Source of the DNA: Winogradskyella sp. MH6
GTDB taxonomy: Bacteria > Bacteroidota > Bacteroidia > Flavobacteriales > Flavobacteriaceae
Direction: 5' to 3'
NCBI RefSeq assembly: GCF_022810765.1
Contig: NZ_CP094494.1
Coordinates: forward strand, 2,480,001-2,544,000
Length of the DNA stretch: 64,000 nt
The notes beneath the pieces are model-generated. The model was not told where the DNA came from, made no database searches, and saw only the letters and a list, made by a program, of their open reading frames with translations. Made by a program: the position numbers and the translations under genes. This document shows, one piece after another, positions 26,630-38,400 of this stretch. Positions within the stretch are counted from its first letter, which is position 1. Each line of letters opens with the position of its first letter.

Positions 26630-27871
26630 TTATTCATATCTAAGAGACTCAATAGGGTCTAATTTTGCCGCTTTTGTAGCAGGATACAACCCAGAAATAA
26701 TAGCGACTATAAAGGCGATACTAGTAGCCCAAATCATCGCTACCCAAGGTGTTGAAAATTCTAACTTAAAACCGGCTGCAACTCCCCAACCAATTAGTAT
26801 GCCTAGGATTATGCCCAAAATACCACCAAGCTGACCAATAATTATGGTTTCCATAAAAAATTGAAAAGCTATAGTTTTTCGTTTGGCACCTAAAGCCTTA
26901 CGCACACCAATTTCTCTGGTACGTTCACTAACTGAAACCAACATAATATTCATTAGGGCAATAGTAGAACCAAAAATGGTAATAATACTAATTACCCAAG
27001 CAGCAATGTAAAGTGTGTTAGTATTCTCTGCTACACGGTTTATAAGGTCTTCACTGCGTTCTATGCCAAAATTATTTTCTTCTATAGGGTTAAGTCCGCG
27101 CACATTTCTAAAAGTAAGAATAGCATCATCTTGTGCGCCTTCTAACATATCAGTTTTATCCACTTTAACGCTAAGTGTATAATTAATGTTTGGATTGGTA
27201 AAAATAGATCGCGCTTTCTGTATAGGCATAATTACTCTTAAATCCTGATTGTTGCCAAACGTAGATCCTTTTTCTTTTAAAACACCAATAACCTTAAATT
27301 TAGAGCCTCTAACACTTATCGTTTTGTCTATTGGGTTTTCATCTGGAAACAGCGCTTTTTGCAAGTCGCTACCAATAACGCAAACGGCATTATTGTTTTC
27401 TACATCTGCAAAATTCATTGAGCGACCATTTTCTATTTCTAATCCAGAGTTTTCAATAAAGTGCTCATTAGAGCCAATAACCGCAACTTCAGGGTCTGTT
27501 TTTTCATTCTCATATTTTACTTCAGACGTTGCAGAACCATAGAAAGATACCGCAACTTTGGTATACGGATAGTCATAGCTATCAATAAAATCTTTAACGT
27601 TTCTGTAGCTTATAACAGGATTAACTTTTTGACGCTCTCTACTACTTTGGCGTTGCGCTCTAAACTCGTAACGTTGAAAATTAAAGGTATTGGCACCCAT
27701 TGACGAAAAATTGCTAGAAATGGTATTTTCTAAAGCTGATACACCACTTAGAATACCTACTAAGGCCATAATACCAATAGCGATAATTAAAACCGTTAAA
27801 ATGGTGCGAAGTAACTGGCTTTTTATAGAGCCAAAAGCAATTTTTACATTCTCTCTAGCTAATGAAAACAT
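26630..27871 (-). CDS. MacB/FtsX-type ABC transporter permease
   Basis: A 413-residue permease with one N-terminal transmembrane helix (about 20-42), a large periplasmic MacB-type domain (45-285) and three C-terminal helices forming the FtsX domain. VSERTREIGVRKALGAKRKTI appears at about 310, quoted as REIGVRKALGAK. This architecture fits tripartite or mechanotransmission-type exporters of peptides, lipids or drugs. The cognate ATPase is not in the window. The small frameshifted gene follows two bases downstream. Confidence 0.92.
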   Translation of the reverse strand: MFSLARENVKIAFGSIKSQLLRTILTVLIIAIGIMALVGILSGVSALENTISSNFSSMGANTFNFQRYEFRAQRQSSRERQKVNPVISYRNVKDFIDSYDYPYTKVAVSFYGSATSEVKYENEKTDPEVAVIGSNEHFIENSGLEIENGRSMNFADVENNNAVCVIGSDLQKALFPDENPIDKTISVRGSKFKVIGVLKEKGSTFGNNQDLRVIMPIQKARSIFTNPNINYTLSVKVDKTDMLEGAQDDAILTFRNVRGLNPIEENNFGIERSEDLINRVAENTNTLYIAAWVISIITIFGSTIALMNIMLVSVSERTREIGVRKALGAKRKTIAFQFFMETIIIGQLGGILGIILGILIGWGVAAGFKLEFSTPWVAMIWATSIAFIVAIISGLYPATKAAKLDPIESLRYE

Positions 27872-27951
27872 AGTTGTGTCTATAGTTAGTTGGGTTGTTT
27901 AAAACCATAAGACGTCCCAAACACCATAAAGTTACTATAAATTTAAAATTA

Positions 27952-27985
27952 CTTGGGTATGCCTCTAAAAATTATAATATTTTTG
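27952..27985 (+). promoter_or_regulatory. Probable hisS promoter
   Basis: TATTTTTG at 27978-27985 fits the TAnnTTTG box, and a TTG at 27952-27954 lies about 23 bases upstream, at the long end of the usual spacing. The hisS ATG is at 28039, giving a leader of about 45 bases. Confidence 0.45.
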
Positions 27986-28038
27986 TGACTTAAATATAAG
28001 TTTCACTAAAAGAGATTCCTGCTTTCGTGGGAAATATT

Positions 28039-29658
28039 ATGGCGCAAAAACCAAGTATTCCAAAAGGTACCAGAGATTTTAATGCAGTAGAGGTTGCAAA
28101 ACGTTCTTATATAATGGATGTTATAAAGGAGCAATTTGAGTTATATGGATTTCAACCGATTGAAACTCCAAGTTTTGAAAACTCAGAAACCTTAATGGGA
28201 AAATATGGTGATGAAGGAGATCGCTTAATTTTTAAAATTTTGAATAGTGGTGATTTTATGAAAATTTTGGATAGGGATAGATCGCGGAATTTTTTAGCTG
28301 CTAATAAGTTTCTTAAATTTTTTAATGAGTTCATTAAAAAAAATAATGAAGATTACCAAAGTAACTTAAGTTATTGCCTAGACCAATATTATTACCCAAA
28401 AAGGAATAAAAATCATGATAAGCTAAAAGACTTAATGCTCAGAGAAGAGAATAGTTTTAAAGAGATTATTAATGATGATAAATATTCTAATGAAGATTTA
28501 ATTAGAATATTTTTAATGTCTTTTCATCTAGAATTTTCTTATGATTCTAAAGAAATATCAACCAGAATCTCAGAAAAAGCCCTTCGTTATGATCTTACAG
28601 TGCCTTTTGCACGTTATGTGGTGCAGCACCAAAATGAGATAGAATTTCCGTTTAAACGTTACCAAATACAACCTGTTTGGCGAGCAGACCGTCCACAAAA
28701 AGGACGTTTTAGAGAGTTTTATCAATGCGATGCGGATGTCGTAGGTTCTAGATCATTGTTTCAAGAAGTTGAATTTGTTCAGCTTTATGATGCAGTTTTT
28801 ACTGCTCTTGATTTAAAAGGAGTGACCATAAAAATCAACAATCGTAAAATTTTATCTGGTATTGCTGAGGTTATCGGAGCGCAAGACAAGTTGATAGATT
28901 TTACTGTGGCTTTAGATAAACTTGATAAAATAGGAGAAGAGAAGGTAAAAGAAGAAATGAGTAGCAAAGGCATTTCAGAAGAAGGCATTTCTAAACTTCA
29001 ACCTTTATTCTCTTTAAAAGGTGATTTTGGTACTCAGGTTGAAAGCTTAAAATCAATACTTAATACTTCAGAAGTTGGACTAAAAGGCATTGAAGAACTA
29101 GAATTTATAGATGCTGCGATTTCAAAATTAGGATTAAAAACAGCAAACCTTCAATTAGATGTTACGCTCGCAAGAGGACTTAACTACTATACTGGTGCTA
29201 TTTTTGAAGTTGCTGCACCAGAAGGTGTGAAAATGGGCTCTATTGGTGGCGGTGGTCGTTATGATGATTTAACGAGCATCTTTGGGAAGCCAGATACCAG
29301 TGGTGTAGGTATTAGCTTTGGGTTAGATCGTATTTATTTGGTTTTAGAAGAACTTAACTTATTTCCAAAAACTATTGCAGATGCAACCAAAGTACTTTTT
29401 ATCAATTTTGGAGATAAAGAAGCTATGGCTTGTTTACAAGCGGTAACCCAATTGAGACAAAATGGAGTAAAAGCTGAGTTATATCCTGATAATGCAAAAA
29501 TGAAAAAGCAAATGACGCATGCCAATCGTCGTAATATACCTTATGTGGTTTTAGTAGGAGAGGAGGAAATGAATTCTGGTATCTACACACTTAAGAACAT
29601 GCTAACAGGAGACCAGCATAAATTAAATCTTAAAGAACTGTTATCTACATTAAAGTAA
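28039..29658 (+). CDS. hisS: Histidyl-tRNA synthetase with an unusual internal insert
   Basis: Class II synthetase that charges tRNA-His. The ATG at 28039 is chosen because [14 protein letters not shown] is the standard N-terminus; a GTG at 28027 would add four residues. Class II motif 2 ([21 protein letters not shown]), quoted as [17 protein letters not shown], and the histidine A loop [14 protein letters not shown] are intact. So are GFGLDR-like FGLDRI and the anticodon-binding domain. At 539 residues it is about 80 longer than typical for the phylum. The extra part lies at residues 74-176, between LNSGDF and [10 protein letters not shown], and is Lys/Asn-rich. A terminator follows. Confidence 0.93.
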   Translation: MAQKPSIPKGTRDFNAVEVAKRSYIMDVIKEQFELYGFQPIETPSFENSETLMGKYGDEGDRLIFKILNSGDFMKILDRDRSRNFLAANKFLKFFNEFIKKNNEDYQSNLSYCLDQYYYPKRNKNHDKLKDLMLREENSFKEIINDDKYSNEDLIRIFLMSFHLEFSYDSKEISTRISEKALRYDLTVPFARYVVQHQNEIEFPFKRYQIQPVWRADRPQKGRFREFYQCDADVVGSRSLFQEVEFVQLYDAVFTALDLKGVTIKINNRKILSGIAEVIGAQDKLIDFTVALDKLDKIGEEKVKEEMSSKGISEEGISKLQPLFSLKGDFGTQVESLKSILNTSEVGLKGIEELEFIDAAISKLGLKTANLQLDVTLARGLNYYTGAIFEVAAPEGVKMGSIGGGGRYDDLTSIFGKPDTSGVGISFGLDRIYLVLEELNLFPKTIADATKVLFINFGDKEAMACLQAVTQLRQNGVKAELYPDNAKMKKQMTHANRRNIPYVVLVGEEEMNSGIYTLKNMLTGDQHKLNLKELLSTLK

Positions 29659-29680
29659 ATTTTGAAACATGTAAAATAGA

Positions 29681-29710
29681 AAAAGCCCTGAGTAAATCAG
29701 GGCTTTTTTT
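29681..29710. terminator. Intrinsic terminator between hisS and a T9SS gene
   Basis: GCCCTGA (29685-29691) pairs with TCAGGGC (29697-29703) around a GTAAA loop, with A residues on the left and seven T on the right. It ends hisS and may act on the convergent T9SS gene as well. Confidence 0.82.
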
Positions 29711-29737
29711 GGTTAAGATTTAAGATTTGGGGCAAAA

Positions 29738-32700
29738 TTACTTTACTAAAACTTTCTTAGTTGATACTGAACCGCTTACAGTATATAACTTAATTACATA
29801 AGTTCCAGTGCTTAAATTCTTAACGTCATATTCAGAGTAACCGCTCTCTGAAATACTTTCAATTTTTTGGACAGATTGTCCGAGCATATTAAATAGTTCT
29901 ATAGATTTTACGTCTACTAGGTTAGGATTTATTAATACGATTTTCTCTTTGTCATTAGAGTATAATACATCTAGACTGGTGATGTTTTCGTCATCTATTC
30001 CAAGTGAACCAGCCATGATTTTAAACGTGATTTCAAAACGATCTAAATACTCACCTTCGGTTAGGAAGATTTCGTAATCGCTAACTCTTAAATCATGGAA
30101 TATGCTTAATGCTTTATCATGTAAGTAGATATTAACAGCATTTGGTACATTCTCTAGGGCATTAATAGTAAAGCTGTTTATACCATCAATACTAGTTTTA
30201 ACACCTAAAGGATAAACTGTGCTTAAATTAGCATTATCATTAGCCTGAATGATGAATTTTTCATCTCCAATCATCCAGAACATATCGTCTGTCTGATCTT
30301 CGTTTAAATGTGCATCAAAAGCCCAATCGACACCTACAGTCGCACTCTCATCTATTGTTAATAGAAGTTCTCTTTGTAAGTGCAAGGTGTTACTAGCCCT
30401 GTAGCCAATTCTAAACTTCATTCTGTCATCTGCATCTTCATTATTGCTTTGAGTGTTTGAAGAATTAGTTGTTCTCATAAATACTGATGAACTACCACCT
30501 TCTTTAGTAAATGCACGCTGATCGTTTTCAAAGTTTATTGTTCCGGCACTTATACCAGTTACAAAGAATCCTTGACTCACAGGTACATATCTTCCAGGTG
30601 TTTTAGTACCTACACCAACTTGTGCCACATCTGGATCTGGTGCTGGTGCCGGAACACCTCCTGAAAGGTTATAGATAGCATAACCACCTTGATATTCTTG
30701 TAAGATGTGAGATCCACCTCCCCAATGCTCCCAGAACATAAGTGCTCCAGTAGTATTTGGATTATCTAAGATAAATTCATCAGCATCTAATGACGAAGCG
30801 TAAGGGTTACCAACTAAATAATCGTTACCATTGTTAATAGTTAAACTGATGTCGCCATTATTTGGCTTTCCTAAGAAGACATAGTTTTGATCAGTCAAGA
30901 TTGAACCTGTACCAGGTCCTTTCATGGTAAAACCTTCTCCTGGTAAAATATTTCCAGTACGTCTTACGTGTTGCCATGCAGAATAATCATCGCTCGTCAA
31001 GTTAGCAAATTTCCATATCCAATAATCTGCAATTCTGATAGGGTTTGTTGCAGCACCATCGTATCCAGAACTAGAAAAGTTAACAGGGTTGGTGCCATCG
31101 TACATTACATCTTGTACTGTATAACGATAATTGTTAGTTGCAATATCTATACTGCCAACAGGTGCTGACCAGTAATTGTAAGTATAGGTGTCTGCAGTAC
31201 CTTGTTGATCTTTTTCAAGCTCACCGTTAATAGCTACTAACAGATCGCTATTTTCTGTTTGAATTAGTTGGGAATCTCCTTCTAAATCAATTTTACCTGT
31301 TAAGCTTAAGTAGTGTGATACTGTAAGACCGTTGCCAGTATTTGTAGCATTATCACCATTTAGAGTTAATTCATTAGCATCGACATAAAGTCCAAGTACA
31401 TTTCTATTTTCGTTGTTTCCCGCTGGTAATGAACTGTTATCCATAGTTACATTGTGAGAAGTTCTAACGATATTCCAGTCAATAGTGACAGAAGGGTTAA
31501 CTATAGAAGCTGTACCAGGCATATATTGTATGTTGCCGTTTGTCCAGGTTGAGTTGGTATCCCAATCACCGTTTTGTGTTGATACATATGGTAATGGAGC
31601 AGTTTGTCTATCGACCGTATCAAGATTTCTTAATGCACCTTGATTTCCATTACCAGAGGCATCATCTGTGTTTGTGTAAGTGTATACAGACATAGGGTAG
31701 TAGCCTGCTAAATCGTTCCATGGTACTGCATCAATGTCATTTTTGGTTATAGAGGTTGGTAATATTTTACCCATTACCTGTCCTACATTGTCTTCAATTT
31801 CTTGATTCATTACAAAGCGTAATTGATCTTCAGTTAATGCTGTGTTCCATACACGTACTTCATCAATATTTCCTCCAAAATGTTGTGTAGTAGTGCCTTT
31901 ACCAGCAGCTGCTATTAAAAATGAATCTGTGGTAGTGACGGGTGCAGTTTTAATAGCTGATTTATCTAAGACACCATCTATATAAATAGATACCATTGAC
32001 CCATCATATATTGCAGCAACATGATGCCATTCATCATCAGGAAGGCTTGTGTTGGATTGAAGGGCTTGATTTGAACCATTTTTCCAAATAATCTGAATTC
32101 TATTAGCATCTGTTAATCTAAAGTCATAACCTTGAGAAAAAGTTAAGTTTCTCTTTGATAAGATTGATTTTGTGCCTGAATCAGCAGCATCACGCTTTAT
32201 CCAAGCAGAAATTGTAAATCCAGAAGGATCTAAATCTAAATTATCTTCAATGTCTATGTAATCCACAGCACCATCAAAGTATACTGAGCGCACAACTTCA
32301 ACTTGTGGCGCATAACCAAAAGTAATATATTTAGTACCATCAAAGTCATATTCTGTTTCTAAGTTACCACTACCATCAGAAGTCATAACTCTATAATCAG
32401 CTGTTGGATCAAAGACTCCTGTGCTAGATATAAACATATAATAGCTTCCGGGAGGTGATATATTTCTTATCGCATTTTGAGGTATTCTAACTTTTACTCT
32501 TGGGATATCTCCACCTGACTCAACTACTTTCCATACACGTTGCATAGCTGTAAAGTTTACATTAGTTGTTAATGAAGGAGTTATGCCAGCACTCATATTT
32601 ACCGTAACTGTAGAGGCTGCAAGATTTAAATCTGCACCGTTATTTCCCCACATTAAAAACTCTTTGTCGTTAAAAGTCGTTGGGTTTAAAGATTTGTTTT

Positions 32701-35227
32701 CACTATTTGTGTCATAAATATCTGAAAGACCAAAGGTTAAAATACCTTCAATAAGTCCTGTGCCATCAGTAGCATCGTTTACACTACTTGATTGTTTTTG
32801 ATTAAGTTCGGATATGTCATCTCTACCAATACCAGCAATGTCATAGTTGTAACCAGAATTAGCAGATTGATCCCAAATTACAGTACCGTCACTATCAACA
32901 TAATCTTGAGAGGTGCCGTTTGTACCTAGGGTTATTCCGTATTTAATAGCTAAATAGGATTGAATTCTGTTTCTAGCTTGGGTTAAATCACTATCATTAT
33001 TTGTTGCAGAATAAGTAATAACTTCAGCTATTCTACCATCGAAACTTCCGTTCCAATATTGGCTTCTGCCTAGCCAAAATTTAGTGTCGTTCACGACTGA
33101 AAAATCTGCAGCATCATTAGTGGTGTCACCTACTTGATTAGCATTAAGATATAGTTCTACACCTGTTTCGGTGGCATCGTGGCGTATGTTTATTAAACTA
33201 ACTTGATTATAATCATTAGAGCCAGAAGTGTCTGCTCTACCGTAACCATTTACATTATTAGTAGTTCCAATACAGTATGTAAAATATTCACCACTTAATC
33301 TTGCTGTATAGCCACCATATCCAAAGCCTGTAACGTCTTCTGCTTGAGTGTCGTGAGCTGTTGGGTCTGAACTTGTAAATGTATCCAATGGTATCATTGA
33401 AGTCGTAATGGTTGGGTCTGGCATTAAGACAACAAACATATCATTACTATTAAATCCACCAGTACCAGAAAGTTCATCTCTACTACCATCGCTAATGATA
33501 TATGTCATATCCCTATTAGCGGTATTATTGTTGTTTTCAAATTCTACTACAGGATTGAAATTGAAATTTCGTGTTGTATTATTTCTGTAAACAGGCTCTT
33601 GTCCGGGTACAACAACCGTAGCATCTTGTCCACGACCATTATCTATCCATTCACTTACTAATGAAGCATCAGAGGCAACGCTACTACCGTCTAGCATATC
33701 GGCTTTTAACCAAAGATCGAGGTTAGAAACAATACCTCCTGGACCATAAGTAGGATCGCAAAAAGTTATACCAGTAATTTCAATATTATCTATATATATC
33801 TGATCATCATCATCACTTGCATTTGCTCTAACTCTAAAACGTCCTTGAGTTGTTCCTAGATTATGAACTTGTTTCCATAAAGTTACGGTTTTAGAGTAAA
33901 AAATTGCAGAAGTCGTGGTTTCAAAATCTGCATCTTTAGTAGATACGGTACCACCTTCAAAGCTTTGAATTGTAGACCAAGTAGAACCATTGTCAGAACT
34001 ATATTCAATTAAGAATTCTTCACCGTTTTCTACACTATTGGGTGAGAAGAAAAATTTAAAATCTACCTTGTTATAATAATAAAGTACAAATGCTGGTGAA
34101 GTAAAAGCTGAAGATGAGCCTGTATTATCTCTCACTCTTAAGCTATAGTTTCCACCATAAGACCAGGTTGCGTTGTTTTCTCTTGAAGCATCAACTCCTC
34201 CTGAAGTCCACCCATCTAAACCACTCTCAAAAGTTGCGCTATGAAGTGAATAAGAATCACAAGCTATTCCATTGTAACCAGTTCCTCTAATACTAAAGTT
34301 ATATGGGTTTTCATCCGAATCATCGTTTACAATTGTTATTGTTGCATTTCTATCTCCTGTAGCACTTGGATTAAAGGTTATTTCAAGAGTTGTGCTACTA
34401 CCTCCTGTTACTACAGCAGATGGACTGGACGTTACTGAAAAATCAGCAGCATTGGAGCCTGAGATGGAAATGCTACCTATATTTAAATCGGCAAACCCTG
34501 AATTTTCAATTATAAATGTTTTAGATAATGTTCCAGAAGCTACATCTTGATAACCGAAATATGTGTTGTCTGCAAATGTAGGTGTTGTGTCTCCGTCACT
34601 TATTGATGTACTGTTGCCTGTAACATTGATTTCTGGTGCACTAGATCCTGCTACCATAGAAACATTATCTATGGCTATATCACTACTCCAACCATTGCCT
34701 GATGTTGCTCTAAATCTAAGTTTTATGGTTTGTCCTGTGTAAGCTGTGAGATCAATTGTGTCGGTAAACCAAGTATTACCTAAGTTACCACTAAATGTTC
34801 TAAGGGTAGTTGGATATGAGGCACCATTATCTGTACTTACATCAACTCTTAATGATCCAACATTAGATCCATACATATGATAACTGTAAGTAAATGATGC
34901 TGCAGAAGCACTTGTTAAATTAAAACAAGGACTTTCAAAATAAGCAGTTCTATTTGGGTTGTTTGGACTTGATGCTTCAATGAACATATACCATGTGTCA
35001 CCATCTCCACTACTTGGACCGGTATTTGAGGAAGGTGTACCTCCAGAATCTCTTGTCCAGTCAAAATTATCTCCTGAACCTTGTGTCCAAGAGCCTGTCC
35101 CAGACTCAAAATTTTCAGAATAAGGAAAGCTTGATATTGTAGTGCCACATTGCGAACTTATTTGTAAGCTAAAAAGTACAGCACAAAAAAACGAACTCCA
35201 TTTAAGGGTTAAAGTAAAAGTTTTCAT
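29738..35227 (-). CDS. Giant T9SS type A cargo protein with LamG domain
   Basis: An 1829-residue secreted surface protein. Order: signal peptide (1-26); MAM-like jelly roll (about 30-190, YSENFESGTGSWTQ); choice-of-anchor D/ASH-like domain (about 195-315, IENSGFADLNIGSISI); and a second jelly roll (325-480). A LamG-associated region opens with VSNLDLWLKADMLDGS (about 495). A concanavalin/LamG domain follows (about 980-1140, FTISAWIKRD). The type A sorting domain at the end contains ELFNMLGQSVQKIE and STGTYVIKLYT. No enzyme signature is seen; adhesion or polysaccharide binding is inferred. It shares an upstream element with the M14 gene. Confidence 0.9.
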   Translation of the reverse strand: MKTFTLTLKWSSFFCAVLFSLQISSQCGTTISSFPYSENFESGTGSWTQGSGDNFDWTRDSGGTPSSNTGPSSGDGDTWYMFIEASSPNNPNRTAYFESPCFNLTSASAASFTYSYHMYGSNVGSLRVDVSTDNGASYPTTLRTFSGNLGNTWFTDTIDLTAYTGQTIKLRFRATSGNGWSSDIAIDNVSMVAGSSAPEINVTGNSTSISDGDTTPTFADNTYFGYQDVASGTLSKTFIIENSGFADLNIGSISISGSNAADFSVTSSPSAVVTGGSSTTLEITFNPSATGDRNATITIVNDDSDENPYNFSIRGTGYNGIACDSYSLHSATFESGLDGWTSGGVDASRENNATWSYGGNYSLRVRDNTGSSSAFTSPAFVLYYYNKVDFKFFFSPNSVENGEEFLIEYSSDNGSTWSTIQSFEGGTVSTKDADFETTTSAIFYSKTVTLWKQVHNLGTTQGRFRVRANASDDDDQIYIDNIEITGITFCDPTYGPGGIVSNLDLWLKADMLDGSSVASDASLVSEWIDNGRGQDATVVVPGQEPVYRNNTTRNFNFNPVVEFENNNNTANRDMTYIISDGSRDELSGTGGFNSNDMFVVLMPDPTITTSMIPLDTFTSSDPTAHDTQAEDVTGFGYGGYTARLSGEYFTYCIGTTNNVNGYGRADTSGSNDYNQVSLINIRHDATETGVELYLNANQVGDTTNDAADFSVVNDTKFWLGRSQYWNGSFDGRIAEVITYSATNNDSDLTQARNRIQSYLAIKYGITLGTNGTSQDYVDSDGTVIWDQSANSGYNYDIAGIGRDDISELNQKQSSSVNDATDGTGLIEGILTFGLSDIYDTNSENKSLNPTTFNDKEFLMWGNNGADLNLAASTVTVNMSAGITPSLTTNVNFTAMQRVWKVVESGGDIPRVKVRIPQNAIRNISPPGSYYMFISSTGVFDPTADYRVMTSDGSGNLETEYDFDGTKYITFGYAPQVEVVRSVYFDGAVDYIDIEDNLDLDPSGFTISAWIKRDAADSGTKSILSKRNLTFSQGYDFRLTDANRIQIIWKNGSNQALQSNTSLPDDEWHHVAAIYDGSMVSIYIDGVLDKSAIKTAPVTTTDSFLIAAAGKGTTTQHFGGNIDEVRVWNTALTEDQLRFVMNQEIEDNVGQVMGKILPTSITKNDIDAVPWNDLAGYYPMSVYTYTNTDDASGNGNQGALRNLDTVDRQTAPLPYVSTQNGDWDTNSTWTNGNIQYMPGTASIVNPSVTIDWNIVRTSHNVTMDNSSLPAGNNENRNVLGLYVDANELTLNGDNATNTGNGLTVSHYLSLTGKIDLEGDSQLIQTENSDLLVAINGELEKDQQGTADTYTYNYWSAPVGSIDIATNNYRYTVQDVMYDGTNPVNFSSSGYDGAATNPIRIADYWIWKFANLTSDDYSAWQHVRRTGNILPGEGFTMKGPGTGSILTDQNYVFLGKPNNGDISLTINNGNDYLVGNPYASSLDADEFILDNPNTTGALMFWEHWGGGSHILQEYQGGYAIYNLSGGVPAPAPDPDVAQVGVGTKTPGRYVPVSQGFFVTGISAGTINFENDQRAFTKEGGSSSVFMRTTNSSNTQSNNEDADDRMKFRIGYRASNTLHLQRELLLTIDESATVGVDWAFDAHLNEDQTDDMFWMIGDEKFIIQANDNANLSTVYPLGVKTSIDGINSFTINALENVPNAVNIYLHDKALSIFHDLRVSDYEIFLTEGEYLDRFEITFKIMAGSLGIDDENITSLDVLYSNDKEKIVLINPNLVDVKSIELFNMLGQSVQKIESISESGYSEYDVKNLSTGTYVIKLYTVSGSVSTKKVLVK

Positions 35228-35286
35228 AAGCGGTTAAGTTTAGTTTGGGACTAAAATTATATGACAAACATAGTTTAAATATCTGT

Positions 35287-35325
35287 AAAATGCAAAAATA
35301 TTCGACGAAATACATGTATTGTAAG
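35287..35325 (-). promoter_or_regulatory. Upstream element shared by the two giant T9SS genes (copy 1)
   Basis: A stretch 60 bases upstream of the 29738-35227 start codon is nearly identical to one upstream of the M14 gene (40184-40223). The shared core reads, on the plus strand, TCGAYGAAATACAT, flanked by AAAAYGCAAAAA and TGTAAG. On the minus strand this copy includes TATTTTTG, a match to TAnnTTTG. A shared promoter or regulator site is inferred from conservation and position. Confidence 0.6.
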
Positions 35326-35380
35326 AAATTACAATCAAATAGTGTCAAGTTTGTATTTTTTTGATTGCTTTTTTTAGCTA

Positions 35381-35410
35381 AAAAAAAGCCGAAGAGGACA
35401 TCTTCGGCTT
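35381..35410 (-). terminator. Intrinsic terminator after the M14 T9SS gene
   Basis: AAGCCGAAGA (35386-35395) pairs perfectly with TCTTCGGCTT (35401-35410) around a five-base loop. The run of A at 35381-35387 becomes a T run on the minus strand, directly after the stem, as expected for a minus-strand terminator. Confidence 0.85.
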
Positions 35411-35430
35411 TAGCTTTTATTTTTGATATG

Positions 35431-38400
35431 TTATTTTACGATTACTTTTTTGGAAATACTTGAGGCTTTATTTGAAATTTTAACCATATAGACACCTGAA
35501 CTAAAGTTTGCTGTGCTTAATGTATTAGTCGAGTTTCTATTGTTTAGTTTATCATTCAATATTTGTCTTCCTTGCATATCAAATAATGTTACTTGTGTCT
35601 CAGAAGTCAGAATGCCTTTAATTACTATTTGATCATTGTTGTAATCACTATATACTTGTATTGTTTCTAAATCAGACTCGTTGGTTGATAATGTTGTCAT
35701 ATCAAACCTTAAATAAAACCTACCTGTATCTGAAATGCTAGATGAAGGTGTAAAGGTATAATCTGATGTATTTAAGAGTGTGAATGTATTTGTAGCAACA
35801 TCTTCAAGATATATATTAGCACTAATATTTGAATCTGTTAGACTGATAGTTGCTTGTTCACCTTCACTAACATTTACGCCTAATGGAACAATAGTATTGT
35901 TATTAGCATCGTTAAAGTTTATAGCTTGTATAGCCATGTCTTTTCCATTGTTATCATTAACCAGTTCAGAATAGATAGCAAAATCCGATGGTGCTCCGTC
36001 AAAATGACTTGCATCATAACCAACATCAAGACCTAAAGATGCATTATTGGTAAAATATAAATCGGTGCTAAAGCTTTTGTCGATTGAATTTAATACGATA
36101 CTTCCAAATTCAGGTGTGTTATCGTTTCTGCCAGCAATGAAGTCGTCAGAATTTCCCGAAGTCTGCATAGAAGATGTAAAAGAAACGCTACCACCACCAT
36201 CTTTTGAAGAGACAAAGAAACCTTGTCCTGGTGCAATTAATGTATTTGGGTTGGCAGCTGCGTAAGCAAAATTCCAAATTGTCCAATAACTTCCGTTAGA
36301 ATTGTCTGCATCATAACCATAAATTGCGGCAGTTGAAGCGTCGAATTCAGTTATGTTAGCTGTTAAAAAGTCTTCCAGCTTTATATAAGAAGGATAAGGA
36401 TTTCCAATTAAATTCCATATTTCATAAGCCGAACCAGTTTTTGAAATAGGGATGTTTAAGTTTCCTGTAGTTGGAGATCCTGTAAAAGTAAATGTACTAT
36501 TATCGGTAGAAGCGGCTTTATAACCAGTTCCTGCATCTAAAGTGCTTATTTCTGTATTAGAATAGGTTAGATAATCACTTGTGGTTTTGTCAAAAGGACC
36601 AAATAAATATAATGTTTCACCTGTATTGGATACTATGTTTGAATTATTCGAAATAAAATCCACAAAGCTTTCTCCGCTAAAAGGAGGGGCAACCAAGTCA
36701 TTTCTGTTTGTGACAGAATTAACATGACGATTGTATTTTAAATCTCCAGAAGCACTGCCTGTTAATAAAAGACTTGAAAATTCATCTGAGTCTGAATTCA
36801 TTACAAATTCTCCATTGTTTGTTATGTTTCCGTTAACAGTTACAGCGTTTTCTTTACTCACGTTAAATGTAGAGCCAGAAACAACAGTAACATTATTAAC
36901 AGAAATATCTGATGACGTATTAAAAGTTCCGTCTAATAACATAACATCTTCTGAGCTTGTTAGGTCACTTGGTTCATTTGGAGTCCAAGTAGCGTTACTA
37001 TACAGTAGACCATTAAATAAATATATAGTATAGTCTTCAACTTCACCATAAGTAAAGGTTTCGCATGATGTAGGTACAGCATTATATTTTAATGCTACTC
37101 TCATTCTTACACTTCCTGTAGCTATATTAGAAGGTACTGTGAAATTTCCTGATTTTGCAGCACTACCACTTACAGGACCAGTAGAGAAAACTTGTTCTCC
37201 AGCATCTTCAAAATCACCGTCTCTGTTATAATCTATCCAAACTGAATAACCTAAATTATAACTTGTTGTAAGGTTGTATTGTGGTGTAATACTTATTGAG
37301 TAGTTGGTGTCTTTTGAAAGTGTAGTACTTAAATTAGTAAAATCAGTATACAAAGCATCACCTGAAGTATTGTCAATTGTGTTAAGTTGAACTCTATTAA
37401 TAGCAAAATATAAATTTGTATCTGTAGCTGTTGAAGTACAGTAGGTCAAATCAGTTGTTGTAAAAGTGATTGAACCTGTATAATTAGAAGTTGAAGAAAT
37501 ACATCTGCTTCTTACTTGTATTTCATAATCAGTTGTAGGATCCAAATTGGTTAAGGAATAATTTGAACTCCCAAAATCATTAATCTCAATCCAGCTAGAA
37601 GCACCTACTTCTCGGTACCTTAAATCGTATGTTGCTGAAGGAATGTTGTCCCAAGAAATATCAGCCCCTGATGCAGAAATTGAATTTGCTGCTAAATTGG
37701 TAGGCACTGAAGTTTCACAAGGAATCGTAAGACCTATGATTTTAAAGTCATCAAAAAAGAACCCTTCTCCATTTGCAGAATAGTTTTCGAATACATTGCC
37801 AGAGTCGGAACGCATTCTAAACCTAAATTGTACACTAGATGCTTCAAAAATGGAGCTGTTTTCAGAACTGTTAATAGTTACTTCTTCCATAACCCATTTG
37901 TCCATTTGGTCACCGTCGTAAATGTGACCAGAGCTGTTGTTGCCCTGGAAAGCTTCGTCTGACGTACCTTTAGCATTATGGTCGTTAGTATTAGACGAAG
38001 ATTTTGGCTTTGAGTACTTACCATTTAAAGTCGTCCAAGTAGAGCCATTTGTTGATGCTTGAAACTCTACTAAATCGAAATTACGTTCTATATCCCACTT
38101 TGAATAAAACTGAATTAAAACTTCAGACGAACCTGATAAATCATAACTACTCGTAGTGGTTAACGTTTTAGTTGTATTATTAGCATACGGTGCAGTATTT
38201 CCAGTCCTTAATGCGTTAGAGCCAGAGTAAGCGTCAGCAGATGAATTACTCCAACCAGAATTTGTCCAGCCTGTTAACCCATCAGAGTCAGCATCGTGAA
38301 AAAACAAAACAGATGGTTGGTAATACTTTTCCATATTGGCTTCATAAAAGATGCCGTCATCGTTAGAAAGCTCAATTTTATATTCAATCTTATCGTTAGG

